Assembly: GCA_903939765.1 (NCBI GenBank) | Contig: CAJAIK010000094.1 | Coordinates: 1 to 64,000, forward strand | Reading direction: 5' to 3' | Length of the DNA: 64,000 nucleotides | Origin: an uncultured Chlorobiaceae bacterium | Lineage (GTDB): Bacteria > Bacteroidota > Chlorobiia > Chlorobiales > Chlorobiaceae | Part shown: positions 18,571-27,908 of the stretch, in pieces | Layout of the letters: each line of letters opens with the position of its first letter | Numbering within the stretch: position 1 is the stretch's first letter | Program-made: the position numbers and the translations under genes | Notes under the pieces: model-generated | What the model was told of the DNA's origin: nothing | Database searches by the model: none | The model's input: the letters and a program-made list of their open reading frames with translations, nothing else

Positions 18571-20679
18571 ATGAGCAAGTTTACAAAAACCCTTGTCACC
18601 ACAGCACTTCCCTATGCCAACGGCCCGGTTCATCTTGGCCATCTGGCAGGCGTCTATCTTCCTGCTGATATTTATGTCCGCTATAAACGGCTCAAGGGTG
18701 AGGATATCATTCATATCGGCGGTTCGGATGAACACGGCGTGCCCATTACCATTACAGCCGAAAAAGAGGGGATTTCACCCCGGGATGTTGTTGACCGCTA
18801 TCACATGATGAACATGGCGGCATTCTCAAAGTGCGGCATCTCTTTTGACTATTATGGAAGAACAACTTCCGAGCTTCATCACAAGACCGCCCAGGAATTT
18901 TTTCTTGATATTGAAGAGAAGGGGATTTTTATCAGAAAGAGCGAAAAGCTTTTTTTTGACCGCAAGGCCGATCGGTTTCTTTCGGATCGCTATGTGACCG
19001 GTACCTGCCCGATCTGCAATAATACGGAGGCCAACGGCGATCAGTGCGAACAGTGCGGTACCCATTTAAGCCCGCTTGAGCTCATCAACCCGAAAAGCAA
19101 ACTCTCGGATGCAACGCCGGAACTTCGCGAGACCATGCACTGGTATTTTCCGCTCGGTCGTTTTCAGGAAGAGCTTGAGAGCTATGTGAAGCTGCATGAG
19201 GAGGAGTGGCGTCAGAATGTGGTCAATTATACCCATACCTGGTTGAAGCAGGGGCTGAAAGATCGGGCGATAACCCGTGATCTCGGGTGGGGGATCAAGG
19301 TGCCCCTCAACAATGAAGAGGCTGAGGGCAAGGTGCTCTATGTCTGGTTTGATGCTGTGCTTGGCTATATCTCCTTTACGAAGGCGTGGGCAGAGCAGCA
19401 GGGGCAGAGCGAGCGATGGAAAGAGTACTGGCAGAACCCTGAGTGCCGTCTGGTTCACTTTATCGGCAAAGATAATGTTGTCTTCCATACGCTGATGCTG
19501 CCAGCAATCCTGATGGCATGGAATGAGGGTCGTCAAGATAACCGCTATAATCTTGCTGATAATGTGCCTGCCTCGGAGTTCATGAATTTTGAGGGGAGAA
19601 AGTTTTCGAAGTCGAGGAACTATGCCGTCTATCTCGGCGAATTCCTTGAAAAGTTTCCCGCCGATACTCTTCGTTACAGTATTGCCATGAATTATCCTGA
19701 AAACAAGGATACCGATTTCAGTTGGCAGGACTTTCAGAACCGAACCAACGGCGAGCTGGCCGATACCCTGGGCAACTTTATCAAGCGATCGGTTGATTTT
19801 ACCAATTCCCGCTTTGGTGGCGAGGTGCCTTGTCTCTCTACTTCTGAAGAGTGGAATGGGCTCGGAATCAACTGGGCTGAAAGCCTTGAGCAGCTTGATT
19901 TGGCTTATGAAGGGTTTCACTTCAGGGAGGCGGCATCTCTCGCTATGGATATTGCCAGGGCAGCTAACCGCTTCCTTACCGTGTCAGAGCCGTGGAAAGT
20001 GATCAAGATTGACCGTGAGGCTGCTGCAAGAACGATGGCTCTTTCGCTCAATCTCTGTCATGCGCTTTCCATAGCCCTCTTTCCGGTCATTCCTGAAACC
20101 TGCAACCGCATTCATGCCATGCTCGGCTTTGACAGGCGCATTGAAGAGCTTGTAACAGCCGGCAAATCCCTTGTTGCCGAACTTCTCTTGCCGGGGCTTC
20201 AAAAGGGGCACAAAATCAGGGAAAAGTCGGAAATTCTTTTTACAAAAATTGAGGAGAGCGATATTGCGCCGGAACTTGCAAAAATTGAGGGGTTGCTGGC
20301 TGACGCCGTAAAGCGTGAGGCTGGAGAGGAACAGCAAAAGATGGAGTTTAAACCTCTCATCAGCTTTGATGACTTTCTTAAGGTTGATTTGAGGGTTGCA
20401 CGTGTCATCTCGGCCGAAAAAGTTCATAAAGCGGCTAAACTCCTGAAACTTCAGTTGCAGGTTGGTTCCGTGACAAAACAGGTGCTTGCCGGGATTGCCA
20501 AATACTATACTCCTGAAGAGATGGTAGGCAAAAATGTGGTTATTGTGGCTAATCTTGCCGATCGTACCATCCGTGACGAGGTTTCAGAGGGGATGATTCT
20601 TGCCGTAGAGGGCGCGGACGGGAAGCTTTTTGTTCTTGAACCGCAAGGAAATGAAATAAATGGCAGACAGATACAATAA
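18571..20679 (+). CDS. metG: Methionyl-tRNA synthetase
   Basis: A 702-residue class I synthetase. The start ATG 18571 (MSKFTKTLVTTALPYANG) is preferred over an in-frame TTG at 18547, which would overlap the PSP1 gene. The HIGH-type box is HLGHLAG, the zinc site is CPICNN...CEQCG (four-cysteine form), and the KMSKS-type loop is RKFSKSRN. After the anticodon-binding helices a C-terminal tRNA-binding OB fold follows (DDFLKVDLRVARVISAEKV...GNEINGRQIQ), as in the homodimeric E. coli type. The initiator tRNA-Met lies 46 bases downstream. Confidence 0.97.
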   Translation: MSKFTKTLVTTALPYANGPVHLGHLAGVYLPADIYVRYKRLKGEDIIHIGGSDEHGVPITITAEKEGISPRDVVDRYHMMNMAAFSKCGISFDYYGRTTSELHHKTAQEFFLDIEEKGIFIRKSEKLFFDRKADRFLSDRYVTGTCPICNNTEANGDQCEQCGTHLSPLELINPKSKLSDATPELRETMHWYFPLGRFQEELESYVKLHEEEWRQNVVNYTHTWLKQGLKDRAITRDLGWGIKVPLNNEEAEGKVLYVWFDAVLGYISFTKAWAEQQGQSERWKEYWQNPECRLVHFIGKDNVVFHTLMLPAILMAWNEGRQDNRYNLADNVPASEFMNFEGRKFSKSRNYAVYLGEFLEKFPADTLRYSIAMNYPENKDTDFSWQDFQNRTNGELADTLGNFIKRSVDFTNSRFGGEVPCLSTSEEWNGLGINWAESLEQLDLAYEGFHFREAASLAMDIARAANRFLTVSEPWKVIKIDREAAARTMALSLNLCHALSIALFPVIPETCNRIHAMLGFDRRIEELVTAGKSLVAELLLPGLQKGHKIREKSEILFTKIEESDIAPELAKIEGLLADAVKREAGEEQQKMEFKPLISFDDFLKVDLRVARVISAEKVHKAAKLLKLQLQVGSVTKQVLAGIAKYYTPEEMVGKNVVIVANLADRTIRDEVSEGMILAVEGADGKLFVLEPQGNEINGRQIQ

Positions 20680-20725
20680 TAGTTTGCATATCAATATTTT
20701 TTGCTTACATTGATGGCACAAACAT

Positions 20726-20801
<76 letters not shown>

Positions 20802-20803
20802 GT

Positions 20804-20834
20804 AAAGCCGCCTCCTCAAAAGGGCGGCTTTTTT
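20804..20834 (+). terminator. Rho-independent terminator after tRNA-fMet
   Basis: A perfect 9-bp stem (AAAGCCGCC with GGCGGCTTT), a 10-base loop and a T run. It begins two bases after the tRNA CCA end and separates the tRNA from the NamZ-like gene. Confidence 0.9.
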
Positions 20835-20870
20835 GTTTTGAGATCAACCTCCTTCCGTTCAGAGGCACTT

Positions 20871-22139
20871 ATGAGCATGAAGAACCTCGGTGTTACACGA
20901 TTCTTCCATTTCAGAAAAAAGGGCTTACAGCTTCTTGCCCCTTTTTTTGTTGCCATAGCACTCTCTCTTGCAGCCTTTTCAGCCTCGGCCGAACCCTTAC
21001 TCTGCGGTATCGATCGGCTTGAAGCCTCCAAATTCCGGGAGTTCTCCGGCTTGAGGGTCGGGCTTATTACCAATGCGGCAAGCCTCAGCCGAACAGGGGA
21101 GCCAAACTATCTCCTTATGCTGCACGCTGGCGTCAAACTGAAGTTTCTCATGGCTCCGGAGCACGGCTTTTCGGCGGATATTGAAGCTGGAAAAAAAGTT
21201 GGCCGCAGCATGGTTTCGGATACCCTGCAAGTTGTTTCGCTCTACGGAGCTTCCAAAAAACCCGATAGAGGGCAGTTGCGCCAAATCGACCTGCTCGTTT
21301 TTGACCTTCAGGATGTTGGCACACGCTGCTATACCTACATTTCAACCATGAAGAGCGCCATGGAGGCCTGTGAAGAGGCTGCCATACCCTTCATGGTGCT
21401 TGATCGCCCCAATCCGGTTATTCCTCTGCCCCCCCAGGGTTTCATGCTGAAGCCCGGATACGAATCCTTCGTCGGGGCGATCAATATCCCTTTTATCCAC
21501 TCCATGACGGTTGGCGAAATTGCCCTGTTGCTGAAGGAGCGGAGCTTTAAGAAACTGGATCTCAGGGTGATTGCGATGCAGGGGTACGCGCGGCAGAAGT
21601 TTGGCGATGAGTACGATGGGTTCTGTTTCAGGAGCCCTTCACCCAACATCAAAAGTGTTGAGACCGCCATACTCTATCCTGCCACCGTCTTTCTTGAAGC
21701 GACAACCCTCAGCGAAGGGCGGGGTACAGATGCTCCCTTCATGCAGTTCGGCGCACCTTTCATCAAAAGCGGGGAACTGGCTGATGCTCTTGGCAAATAC
21801 CATCTGGCGGGAGTGTCGTTCACCGCCGTCGTTTTTCAGCCCGGTTCAGGAAAGTTCAGCAAGGAGCGCTGCCATGGTTTGAAGCTTTCGCTCACCGACC
21901 GAAAAGCGTTCAGTCCCTTCAGAACGGCCACAGCACTGCTGCTTGAACTTCAGCGCCTCTATCCCGCAGAGATTGGCCTCAACAAAAGAGGGGATTTTTT
22001 TGATCAGCTTGCAGGAACCCCTCTTTTTCGGGAAATGATCAACAAGCAGTTGCCTCTTGAAATGATTATGGCGGAGAGTCGCCGACAAGTTGAACTGTTC
22101 AACAAGAGCCTTCCTTCTCCCCGCCACATCTACCCTTGA
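20871..22139 (+). CDS. Exported DUF1343 / NamZ-like exo-N-acetylmuramidase
   Basis: A 422-residue protein. ATG 20871 (MSMKNLGVTRF) is chosen because earlier in-frame codons lie inside the initiator tRNA and its terminator. It has a signal peptide (LLAPFFVAIALSLAAFSASAEP) and then the DUF1343 pattern: GLRVGLITNAASLSRTG, MAPEHGFSADIEAGKKV, SLYGASKKP, DLLVFDLQDVGTRCYTYISTM, LDRPNPV, ILYPATVFLEATTLSEGRGTDAPF. NamZ of Bacillus, a member of this family, removes N-acetylmuramic acid from peptidoglycan fragments. A periplasmic wall-turnover role is inferred. It converges on the cfa gene at 22150. Confidence 0.87.
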   Translation: MSMKNLGVTRFFHFRKKGLQLLAPFFVAIALSLAAFSASAEPLLCGIDRLEASKFREFSGLRVGLITNAASLSRTGEPNYLLMLHAGVKLKFLMAPEHGFSADIEAGKKVGRSMVSDTLQVVSLYGASKKPDRGQLRQIDLLVFDLQDVGTRCYTYISTMKSAMEACEEAAIPFMVLDRPNPVIPLPPQGFMLKPGYESFVGAINIPFIHSMTVGEIALLLKERSFKKLDLRVIAMQGYARQKFGDEYDGFCFRSPSPNIKSVETAILYPATVFLEATTLSEGRGTDAPFMQFGAPFIKSGELADALGKYHLAGVSFTAVVFQPGSGKFSKERCHGLKLSLTDRKAFSPFRTATALLLELQRLYPAEIGLNKRGDFFDQLAGTPLFREMINKQLPLEMIMAESRRQVELFNKSLPSPRHIYP

Positions 22140-22149
22140 ATCTTGACCG

Positions 22150-23268
22150 TTACCGCGGGATGCAGGTTCTGCCCGGCAGGCCGTTTTTTGAGAGCAGCAC
22201 TTGCCAGAGCTGAATGGAGCGGGCCCGGAAAGAGCCTGAGAAGCTCAAGAGGTAGTAGCACCACATACGGTAAAATTTTTCGCCGTATCGGGATTGCAGC
22301 TTTGGCCACTGTTTTTCAAAGTTTTCATACCATGCCTTGAGCGTCAAAGAGTAGTCATGGGTAAAGACATGCCAGTCTTCGAGTGTAAAGAGCCCTTCGT
22401 AGCTTTTTGTGATCTGGCTGGCGGCGGGAAGCATGGAGTTCGGAAAGATGTACTTGCAGCTCCAGGGGTCACCGTTGGTGCTGGGCTGGTTGATGCCGAT
22501 TGTGTGCAGCAGGGTCAATCCCTCCGGTTTCAGGCAGTTGCTGACCATCCTGAAATAGTTGCGATAATTTTTATGTCCGACATGCTCGAACATGCCGATA
22601 GAATAGATACGGTCGAAAGAACCCTGCATGTTGCGATAGTCGTCTACGGTGATGGTGACCGGCAGGCCTGCGCATTGTTCCTGCGCAATTTTGGCCTGTT
22701 CGGTTGAAACGGTTATGGCTGTTACCGAAACGCCATAGTGTTCAGCCGCAAAGCGGGCTGCTCCGCCCCAGCCGCAACCGATATCGAGCACCTTCATTCC
22801 GGGTTGAAGCTGGAGTTTGTCGAAGACCAGACGCAGTTTCTTCTCCTGCGCTTCATCAAGGCTGTCGGTCTCTTTCCAGTAGCCGCAACTGTAAATCATG
22901 CGTTTATCGAGCATGGTCTCAAAGAGGTCGTTGCCGGTATTGTAATGTTTTTCCCCGACGGTAAATGCCCGTGAAGGATGTTGCAGGTTGATAATTTTGC
23001 CAATCCATTTTCCGATGAGGTTTACCGGGGTAACTACTTTTTCATCAGCTTTTGAACTGAGAAGCCGGAAAAAAAACTCATCAAGGTCAGCGCAGTCCCA
23101 CCATCCATCCATATAGGCCTCACCGAGACCAAGGTTTCCTTCGGTGATGGTACGACGGAAAACGAGCGGCTGATGGATTTGCATGTCCCACCGACGATTG
23201 CCATTGATGCTGATATCTGCCGGCTCAAAGATGCGCTCCAACTGTTTTTTGCAGTAGTTGTTCAACAT
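22150..23268 (-). CDS. cfa: Cyclopropane-fatty-acyl-phospholipid synthase (copy 2)
   Basis: A 372-residue SAM-dependent enzyme. The N-terminal domain has the GEAYMDGWWDCADLDEFFFRLL signature; the methyltransferase domain has VLDIGCGWGGAARFAAEHYGVSVTAITVS, then YRNMQGSFDRIYSIGMFEHVGHKNY and KYIFPNSMLPAASQI. It methylenates the double bonds of unsaturated acyl chains in membrane phospholipids. It is the second gene of a tandem pair: the upstream paralogue, of exactly the same length, ends 30 bases before this start. Confidence 0.93.
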   Translation of the reverse strand: MLNNYCKKQLERIFEPADISINGNRRWDMQIHQPLVFRRTITEGNLGLGEAYMDGWWDCADLDEFFFRLLSSKADEKVVTPVNLIGKWIGKIINLQHPSRAFTVGEKHYNTGNDLFETMLDKRMIYSCGYWKETDSLDEAQEKKLRLVFDKLQLQPGMKVLDIGCGWGGAARFAAEHYGVSVTAITVSTEQAKIAQEQCAGLPVTITVDDYRNMQGSFDRIYSIGMFEHVGHKNYRNYFRMVSNCLKPEGLTLLHTIGINQPSTNGDPWSCKYIFPNSMLPAASQITKSYEGLFTLEDWHVFTHDYSLTLKAWYENFEKQWPKLQSRYGEKFYRMWCYYLLSFSGSFRARSIQLWQVLLSKNGLPGRTCIPR

Positions 23269-23298
23269 GTTCTGAGAGTCAGTTTTGTTGGATAAAAA

Positions 23299-24417
23299 CT
23301 ATCGAGGTACCCTGAATCTTCCTTCTATTCCGTGGTGCGAATATAAAAGCTGCCAGAGCTGGACATGCCGTGCCCGGAAAGAGCCTGCAGCACTCAGCAG
23401 ATAGTAGCGCCACATCCTGAAAAACCTTTCATCATAGGATGGCGCAAGTGCGGCTCGATTGTTTTCAATATTGTTGTTCCAGGCTTTCAGCGTGTGATAA
23501 TAGTCATGACCGAAAGAGTGCCAGTCTTCAAGAATCAGCTTTTCTTCAACTGCTTCCGTGATCTGGTTTGCCGATGGCAGCATGGAGTTGGGAAAAATAT
23601 ATTTGCTTGTCCATGAATCGGTATTGCTCCCTGAACGGTTACTTCCAATGGTATGCAAAAGAAAGAGCCCGTCAGGAGCAAGGTGTTTTTGGACAACCTG
23701 AAAGTATTTCTGGTAATTCTTCTGTCCGACATGTTCGAACATACCGATGGAGTAGATGCGATCGTACCTCCCTTTGGTATCGCGGTAATCCGTCAGTTTG
23801 ATCTCAACCGGTAATCCAGAGCAGAGTTCCTTTGCAAGCGTTGCCTGCTGGCTGGAAATTGTCAAGCCTGTAACGGTTACGCCATAGTGTTTGGCGGCAA
23901 ACCTGGCGGCCCCGCCCCATCCGCAACCGATATCAAGCACACTCATTCCCGGCTCCAGCATCAGTTTATCGAAGACGAGGCGCAGTTTCTGCTCCTGCGC
24001 CTCCTCAAGAGTTGATACATTGTTCCAGTAGGCACAACTGTACAGCATACGACGATCGAGCATAGCTGTATAGAGGTCGTTGCCGATATCGTAATGGGTA
24101 CGGCCGACAATGTAAGCCCTTGCCGGGTTTTGAAGATTGATTACCTTCCCGAGTACTCCGTTAAGAAAACGCAGCAGTCCGGAAACTTTTTTGTCGACTC
24201 CAGCCCTCAGTACGCGGTAAAAAAACTCATCAAGCTGGGGACAATCCCACCATCCATCCATGTAGGATTCCCCTGCACCAAGGTGTGCTTCTACAAGAAT
24301 CCGGCGGTAAAAACGGTCATCGTGCACCACAATATCCCACGGAGCGTCGCCTCCCACGGTAATACCGGCATCACCCAGCAGTTGTTCCACCCTGCGTCGG
24401 AAAAAGAAATTCCCCAT
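23299..24417 (-). CDS. cfa: Cyclopropane-fatty-acyl-phospholipid synthase (copy 1)
   Basis: A 372-residue paralogue of the downstream gene, with the same motif order: GESYMDGWWDCPQLDEFFYRVL, VLDIGCGWGGAARFAAKHYGVTVTGLTIS, YDRIYSIGMFEHVGQKNY and KYIFPNSMLPSANQI. The two proteins are closest over the methyltransferase domain and diverge most in the first 50 residues, which suggests an old tandem duplication with some divergence of substrate handling. The first gene of a likely two-gene operon. Confidence 0.93.
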   Translation of the reverse strand: MGNFFFRRRVEQLLGDAGITVGGDAPWDIVVHDDRFYRRILVEAHLGAGESYMDGWWDCPQLDEFFYRVLRAGVDKKVSGLLRFLNGVLGKVINLQNPARAYIVGRTHYDIGNDLYTAMLDRRMLYSCAYWNNVSTLEEAQEQKLRLVFDKLMLEPGMSVLDIGCGWGGAARFAAKHYGVTVTGLTISSQQATLAKELCSGLPVEIKLTDYRDTKGRYDRIYSIGMFEHVGQKNYQKYFQVVQKHLAPDGLFLLHTIGSNRSGSNTDSWTSKYIFPNSMLPSANQITEAVEEKLILEDWHSFGHDYYHTLKAWNNNIENNRAALAPSYDERFFRMWRYYLLSAAGSFRARHVQLWQLLYSHHGIEGRFRVPR

Positions 24418-24652
24418 AGTGCATATCGTTATGGTTTCTGTTCTGAGACGAGAGACCTATTGATATAATGTATGTATTATCAGGGTGTTTGCAAAGTTTC
24501 CTGCATGTTTGACTGCGGCATCAATAACAGGACTTGCAGCCCCGGAAACTGGAAAAAACAGGTTACCAACCCTTTTTTTTGGGTGATGTTGCCCTTACCC
24601 GGAGTTCCGGACGGGAATGGGATGGCAAGAGGGTGAAGAGAGAGGGTGCAAT

Positions 24653-25279
24653 TCAGGCTTCAGGCTCTTCCTTGAGCTTTTTGGATTTTGGTGTGGTGTC
24701 GGATTCTGTTTTTTTTGGACGGCCCCGCTTTTTTGAAGAGCTCTCTTTTTCTATTACAGGATCGGAGTGTTCAGATTCAAGGGATATTTCATCAGATTCC
24801 ACAAGATGCTCGTCGAGATCTTCGTCATGGAGATCAGGTGGAGCCATAAGGTCAAGGTCGTCGCACAGGAGTTCGTCAATGATTTCATCAACCGGTGGTT
24901 GTGATTTTACCCTGGCACCCCGCTTGTTTTTCATGGCTGGTTCAATCAGGGTGACCACTTCATTGATCGAAGAAAAAATATAAAGCTGTTTATCAAGATT
25001 GGTCAGCTTCAGAAGATCCTTGATCTGTTTACAGAGAGAGACGAAAATGGCCAACCCCTGTGACTGGTTCGAGAGTTGGTGAGCAAGCAGCATTGAGCTT
25101 ATCCCGCACGAATCAATGGCTTTTACCTGAGAAAAATCGATAACCAGGTTTTTTGCGTTCTCCTTGTCCACCATTCCTGCAATTGCCAACTTGAAAGCTT
25201 CGCTGTGGCGAAAATCGAAGACATCCTCTTCAATTTTCAGGATGGTTAATTCTTTCCGGGCTGATACTGAGTATTTCAT
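24653..25279 (-). CDS. STAS-domain protein with acidic linker and AT-hook-like basic tail
   Basis: A 208-residue protein. Residues 1-105 form a STAS (anti-anti-sigma) domain: VSARKELTILKIEEDVFDFRHSE, then the NLVIDFSQVKAIDSCGISSML core, where the serine of SCGIS is at the usual phosphorylation position. After about residue 115 comes a strongly acidic, low-complexity linker (DELLCDDLDLMAPPDLHDEDLDEHL) and a lysine-rich tail containing KKRGRPKK, the consensus core of an AT-hook DNA-binding motif. STAS proteins are switched by RsbW-type kinases; one such kinase gene is at 61840 in this window, but a partnership is only a guess. The tail is unusual for the family. Confidence 0.8.
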   Translation of the reverse strand: MKYSVSARKELTILKIEEDVFDFRHSEAFKLAIAGMVDKENAKNLVIDFSQVKAIDSCGISSMLLAHQLSNQSQGLAIFVSLCKQIKDLLKLTNLDKQLYIFSSINEVVTLIEPAMKNKRGARVKSQPPVDEIIDELLCDDLDLMAPPDLHDEDLDEHLVESDEISLESEHSDPVIEKESSSKKRGRPKKTESDTTPKSKKLKEEPEA

Positions 25280-25876
25280 GATAAGTCTCTACTTTAATAA
25301 CTGAAACACATTGTCATTCAAGTGTCTAAAGGATTGTTTGGCTGGCAGTGCACTGCGGTATTTACGAGGAATTTACAAAACGCTTCAAATACCGGATACG
25401 TTCAGTAACTGAGGTAAAATAAGCTAAGAGCTAAAACCATTTTAGTCTCCAAATCGTCATTGCACAGACACTATCCGTCAAATGGTAATCAAATAAACCA
25501 CCACTGGCAAAAATATAATTGCTGCCGACTCCGCTGATGCAATGGGCCGCACGCCAGCAGCTTATCGGCGGACATGCCGCATCACCGGAAGCCGTACGAG
25601 AGGGGAGATCACCACTTTATGGTGTTCAGGTGCTGTTGCGCCACAACGCCGCTTGCAGGGCAGGGCAACTCTTTGACAGTTGCCTGGTTCCAATCGGTTT
25701 GCCGTGTAGCGAAGTGGCTTCGCGAGCTGTTTTGATGAAGTTCTTTTGAACCGATGACGATTTCTTTGATACCTTGAATATTTTATAAAAACATTCGTAT
25801 TACTATGTTTTTTTTACATTAATTTGACGCAGGCTTTGTATTGCTCAACCCTGTTCCAAAATATAAAGGAGAGCTG
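25280..25876. other. Intergenic region with a GC-rich patch
   Basis: No supported gene. Bases about 25525-25740 are clearly richer in G and C than the A/T-rich flanks, and an open frame of 76 codons (25519-25749) crosses them without any family resemblance. This may be the remnant of an old gene or of foreign DNA. The 3' end carries an AAGGAGA ribosome-binding site at about 25866 for the lipoprotein gene. Confidence 0.45.
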
Positions 25877-26785
25877 ATGAAATTCCCGATACGCAATAAA
25901 GAGAGGCTGTTTGCTTTCGCCTGTTTGTGCATTGTTGTGCTGGCCACATCGTGCACCAATTTGACCGCTGTACAGGAATGGTCAAAGACTTCACTCGAAG
26001 CATCACAGTTTAACGCAATTGTTGCGACCTATGCGGATACTCCGATGAGGCTGAAGCGATATGATGAGCTGCATTTCAAGCAATACAGGAGGCCTACTGA
26101 AAAGCAGAAGGAGATGTTTGCGTTGCGCCAGAAAGTTTATGGCACGAACGCAATTGATCGCCAGATTCAGGCTGAAGCGCTGAAAAAGGTATTGTCTGTT
26201 GTCTCTGATTATATGGGAGCTTTGGCGACACTCTCCGCTGACGGTACAATGGACTACAGCAAAAACGTCAATGCCCTGAATACGGAAATCTGTACCCTGA
26301 ATGCAAAGCTTCACGCAGGTAAAGGGATTTCCACAAGTACGCTTGGTGCTGTTGGCTCGATAGTTCAAATGCTCTTTAAGCCCTACCAGGCAAAGCAGGT
26401 GAAAAATATTGTCGAGCAGGCCAATGCTCCACTTCAAACAATTCTCGCAGGGGAACTCCGACAGATCGTTGACAATGATTTTCAGGATGATTTAAAGGCT
26501 GAAAGTGATAATATTGATTTGTATTACGACGCTCTCCTTATCGATGGCCACCCTTCCGGTGCAGCTCAAGATGCCGTGACGGAGTGGAGAGAGTTGCGTC
26601 GAGAGCAAAATACCGCGCGCTTGCATGCTGTGACGGCCTATCTGAGGGTACTTGACAATATTTCAAAAGGGCATCAAAAACTTTATGACAACAGAAACAA
26701 ACTTGATGACAAAAAGTTAATCAAGGATCTCTACGCTCTTGTTCTTGACCTTCGCAAGCAGATTACCATACTCGCTAAAGCCTGA
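25877..26785 (+). CDS. Predicted helical lipoprotein, unknown family
   Basis: ATG 25877 is supported by AAGGAGA a few bases upstream; the 302-residue product has a basic N-terminus and a hydrophobic stretch ending LATSC, a lipobox-like site that would lipidate Cys26. The mature part is predicted almost wholly helical, with charged amphipathic segments (LHFKQYRRPTEKQKEMF, AQDAVTEWRELRREQN) and one weakly hydrophobic segment (STLGAVGSIVQMLFKP). I do not recognise the family. The next gene starts 20 bases downstream, also with a strong ribosome-binding site, so the two are probably one operon. Confidence 0.75.
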   Translation: MKFPIRNKERLFAFACLCIVVLATSCTNLTAVQEWSKTSLEASQFNAIVATYADTPMRLKRYDELHFKQYRRPTEKQKEMFALRQKVYGTNAIDRQIQAEALKKVLSVVSDYMGALATLSADGTMDYSKNVNALNTEICTLNAKLHAGKGISTSTLGAVGSIVQMLFKPYQAKQVKNIVEQANAPLQTILAGELRQIVDNDFQDDLKAESDNIDLYYDALLIDGHPSGAAQDAVTEWRELRREQNTARLHAVTAYLRVLDNISKGHQKLYDNRNKLDDKKLIKDLYALVLDLRKQITILAKA

Positions 26786-26805
26786 TAAAAAAGGAGAGAA
26801 TAAAC

Positions 26806-27213
26806 ATGCCATTACCCTTGACTTCAGATGACGCACGAGCTGTTTCTGATGCGTTACGAGCTGCTGAGCACAGCGTAAAGCATTATATGGATGAAAATTA
26901 TAATCAGGATCAACACAAAATAAGTCGCTCAGAATATGACTCTCTCTACGAATGTTGCCAGACACTTTTGTGTTTATCAAACGATGTAACCACGGCTGCC
27001 GTCGGTCTTTCTCTTGGTGCCTTGGCTGCTCCTGTTGCTGAATTGACTGGTGTCATAGATGAGGCTGAAGAAAAGATCAAAACCCTGATTAAAATTTCCA
27101 GTGTTATGAATTGTGCTTCCGCTCTTGTCAATCTTGCTACTTCTATTATTGACAGGAATTCGGGTGAGATTGTTACCTCACTCAATAAATTGCGCAATGA
27201 GATAAGAGCGTAA
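26806..27213 (+). CDS. Small helical protein paired with the lipoprotein
   Basis: A 135-residue protein with AAAAAAGGAGAG just upstream of ATG 26806. The N-terminal half is polar and helical (DARAVSDALRAAEHSVKHYMDENY); the middle has a hydrophobic Ala/Gly/Leu segment (TAAVGLSLGALAAPVAELTG) and then another amphipathic helix with MNCASALVNLATSII. No signal peptide. I do not recognise a family. The hydrophobic centre could insert into a membrane or form a helical bundle; function is unknown, but tight linkage to the lipoprotein suggests they work together. Confidence 0.65.
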   Translation: MPLPLTSDDARAVSDALRAAEHSVKHYMDENYNQDQHKISRSEYDSLYECCQTLLCLSNDVTTAAVGLSLGALAAPVAELTGVIDEAEEKIKTLIKISSVMNCASALVNLATSIIDRNSGEIVTSLNKLRNEIRA

Positions 27214-27425
27214 TACCGGACTGAATTTTTGCAAGTCCACCGGCCAGCCGGATCAACCTCATTGCTGTTCCGCGGTTTATTTACCACTCTTGCACCAGAA
27301 GCAGGCGGAGAGTGTTTATTCACCAGCAGTAAAATATTTTGTTGTAAATAACAATCAGCCCTGTTTATATTGCATTATATTGTAAAAAAACAACGCCTTG
27401 ACACTCGAGTTATTTTAGAAAAAAA

Positions 27426-27842
27426 ATGATAAGTCTTTCTGATATCGCTGTTCTGTTTGTTGACGATGAGGTCGAAATCCTCTGTGCCCTGAAAAGTTGT
27501 TTTCGCAGGGAGCCCTACGTAAAACTGTTTGCAGAATCTGCTGAACAAGCCCTTGCCTTGCTGGAGGAGAGTAGCTGCAAGGCTCCGGTTGTTGTCATTG
27601 CTTCAGATATTCACATGCCGGGTGTGAATGGCATAGAATTGATACAGAGGGTGAAGAGCCGTTTTCCTGATACCATCTGCATGTTGGTCTCTGGAGCCAA
27701 TAATATGCATGAGCTTGTCAAACAAGTTGATCCTGGCCATGTCTTTTCAACGCTCTCAAAACCCATCGATGTGCCGGTTTTCAAAAAAACCATAATTGAC
27801 GCTATCGATTGCTACCACAACGCTAAAACAGGCACCCGGTAA
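27426..27842 (+). CDS. Stand-alone receiver-domain response regulator
   Basis: A 138-residue single REC domain with no output domain. The acidic pair is FVDDE (Asp13-Asp14), the phosphoacceptor is Asp61 in ASDIHMPG, the switch serine is Ser89 in LVSGA, and the conserved lysine is Lys112 in LSKP. It resembles the receivers of RpfG/HD-GYP-type proteins, but without the output part. It converges on the large kinase at 27909-30929, with 66 bases between the stops, and is its most obvious candidate partner. Confidence 0.88.
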   Translation: MISLSDIAVLFVDDEVEILCALKSCFRREPYVKLFAESAEQALALLEESSCKAPVVVIASDIHMPGVNGIELIQRVKSRFPDTICMLVSGANNMHELVKQVDPGHVFSTLSKPIDVPVFKKTIIDAIDCYHNAKTGTR

Positions 27843-27908
27843 TGTTCGATGCAATGCATCGTCTTAATGCCGAGTGCATTATCTTCTCGTTTTTTTCGCC
27901 GCACCCCG

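Noticed and set aside
19066-19920. 284-codon minus-strand frame
   Set aside because: It is entirely antisense to metG, which has all family motifs.
24534-24983. 149-codon plus-strand frame rich in Ser
   Set aside because: It is the opposite-strand shadow of the acidic/basic tail of the STAS protein.
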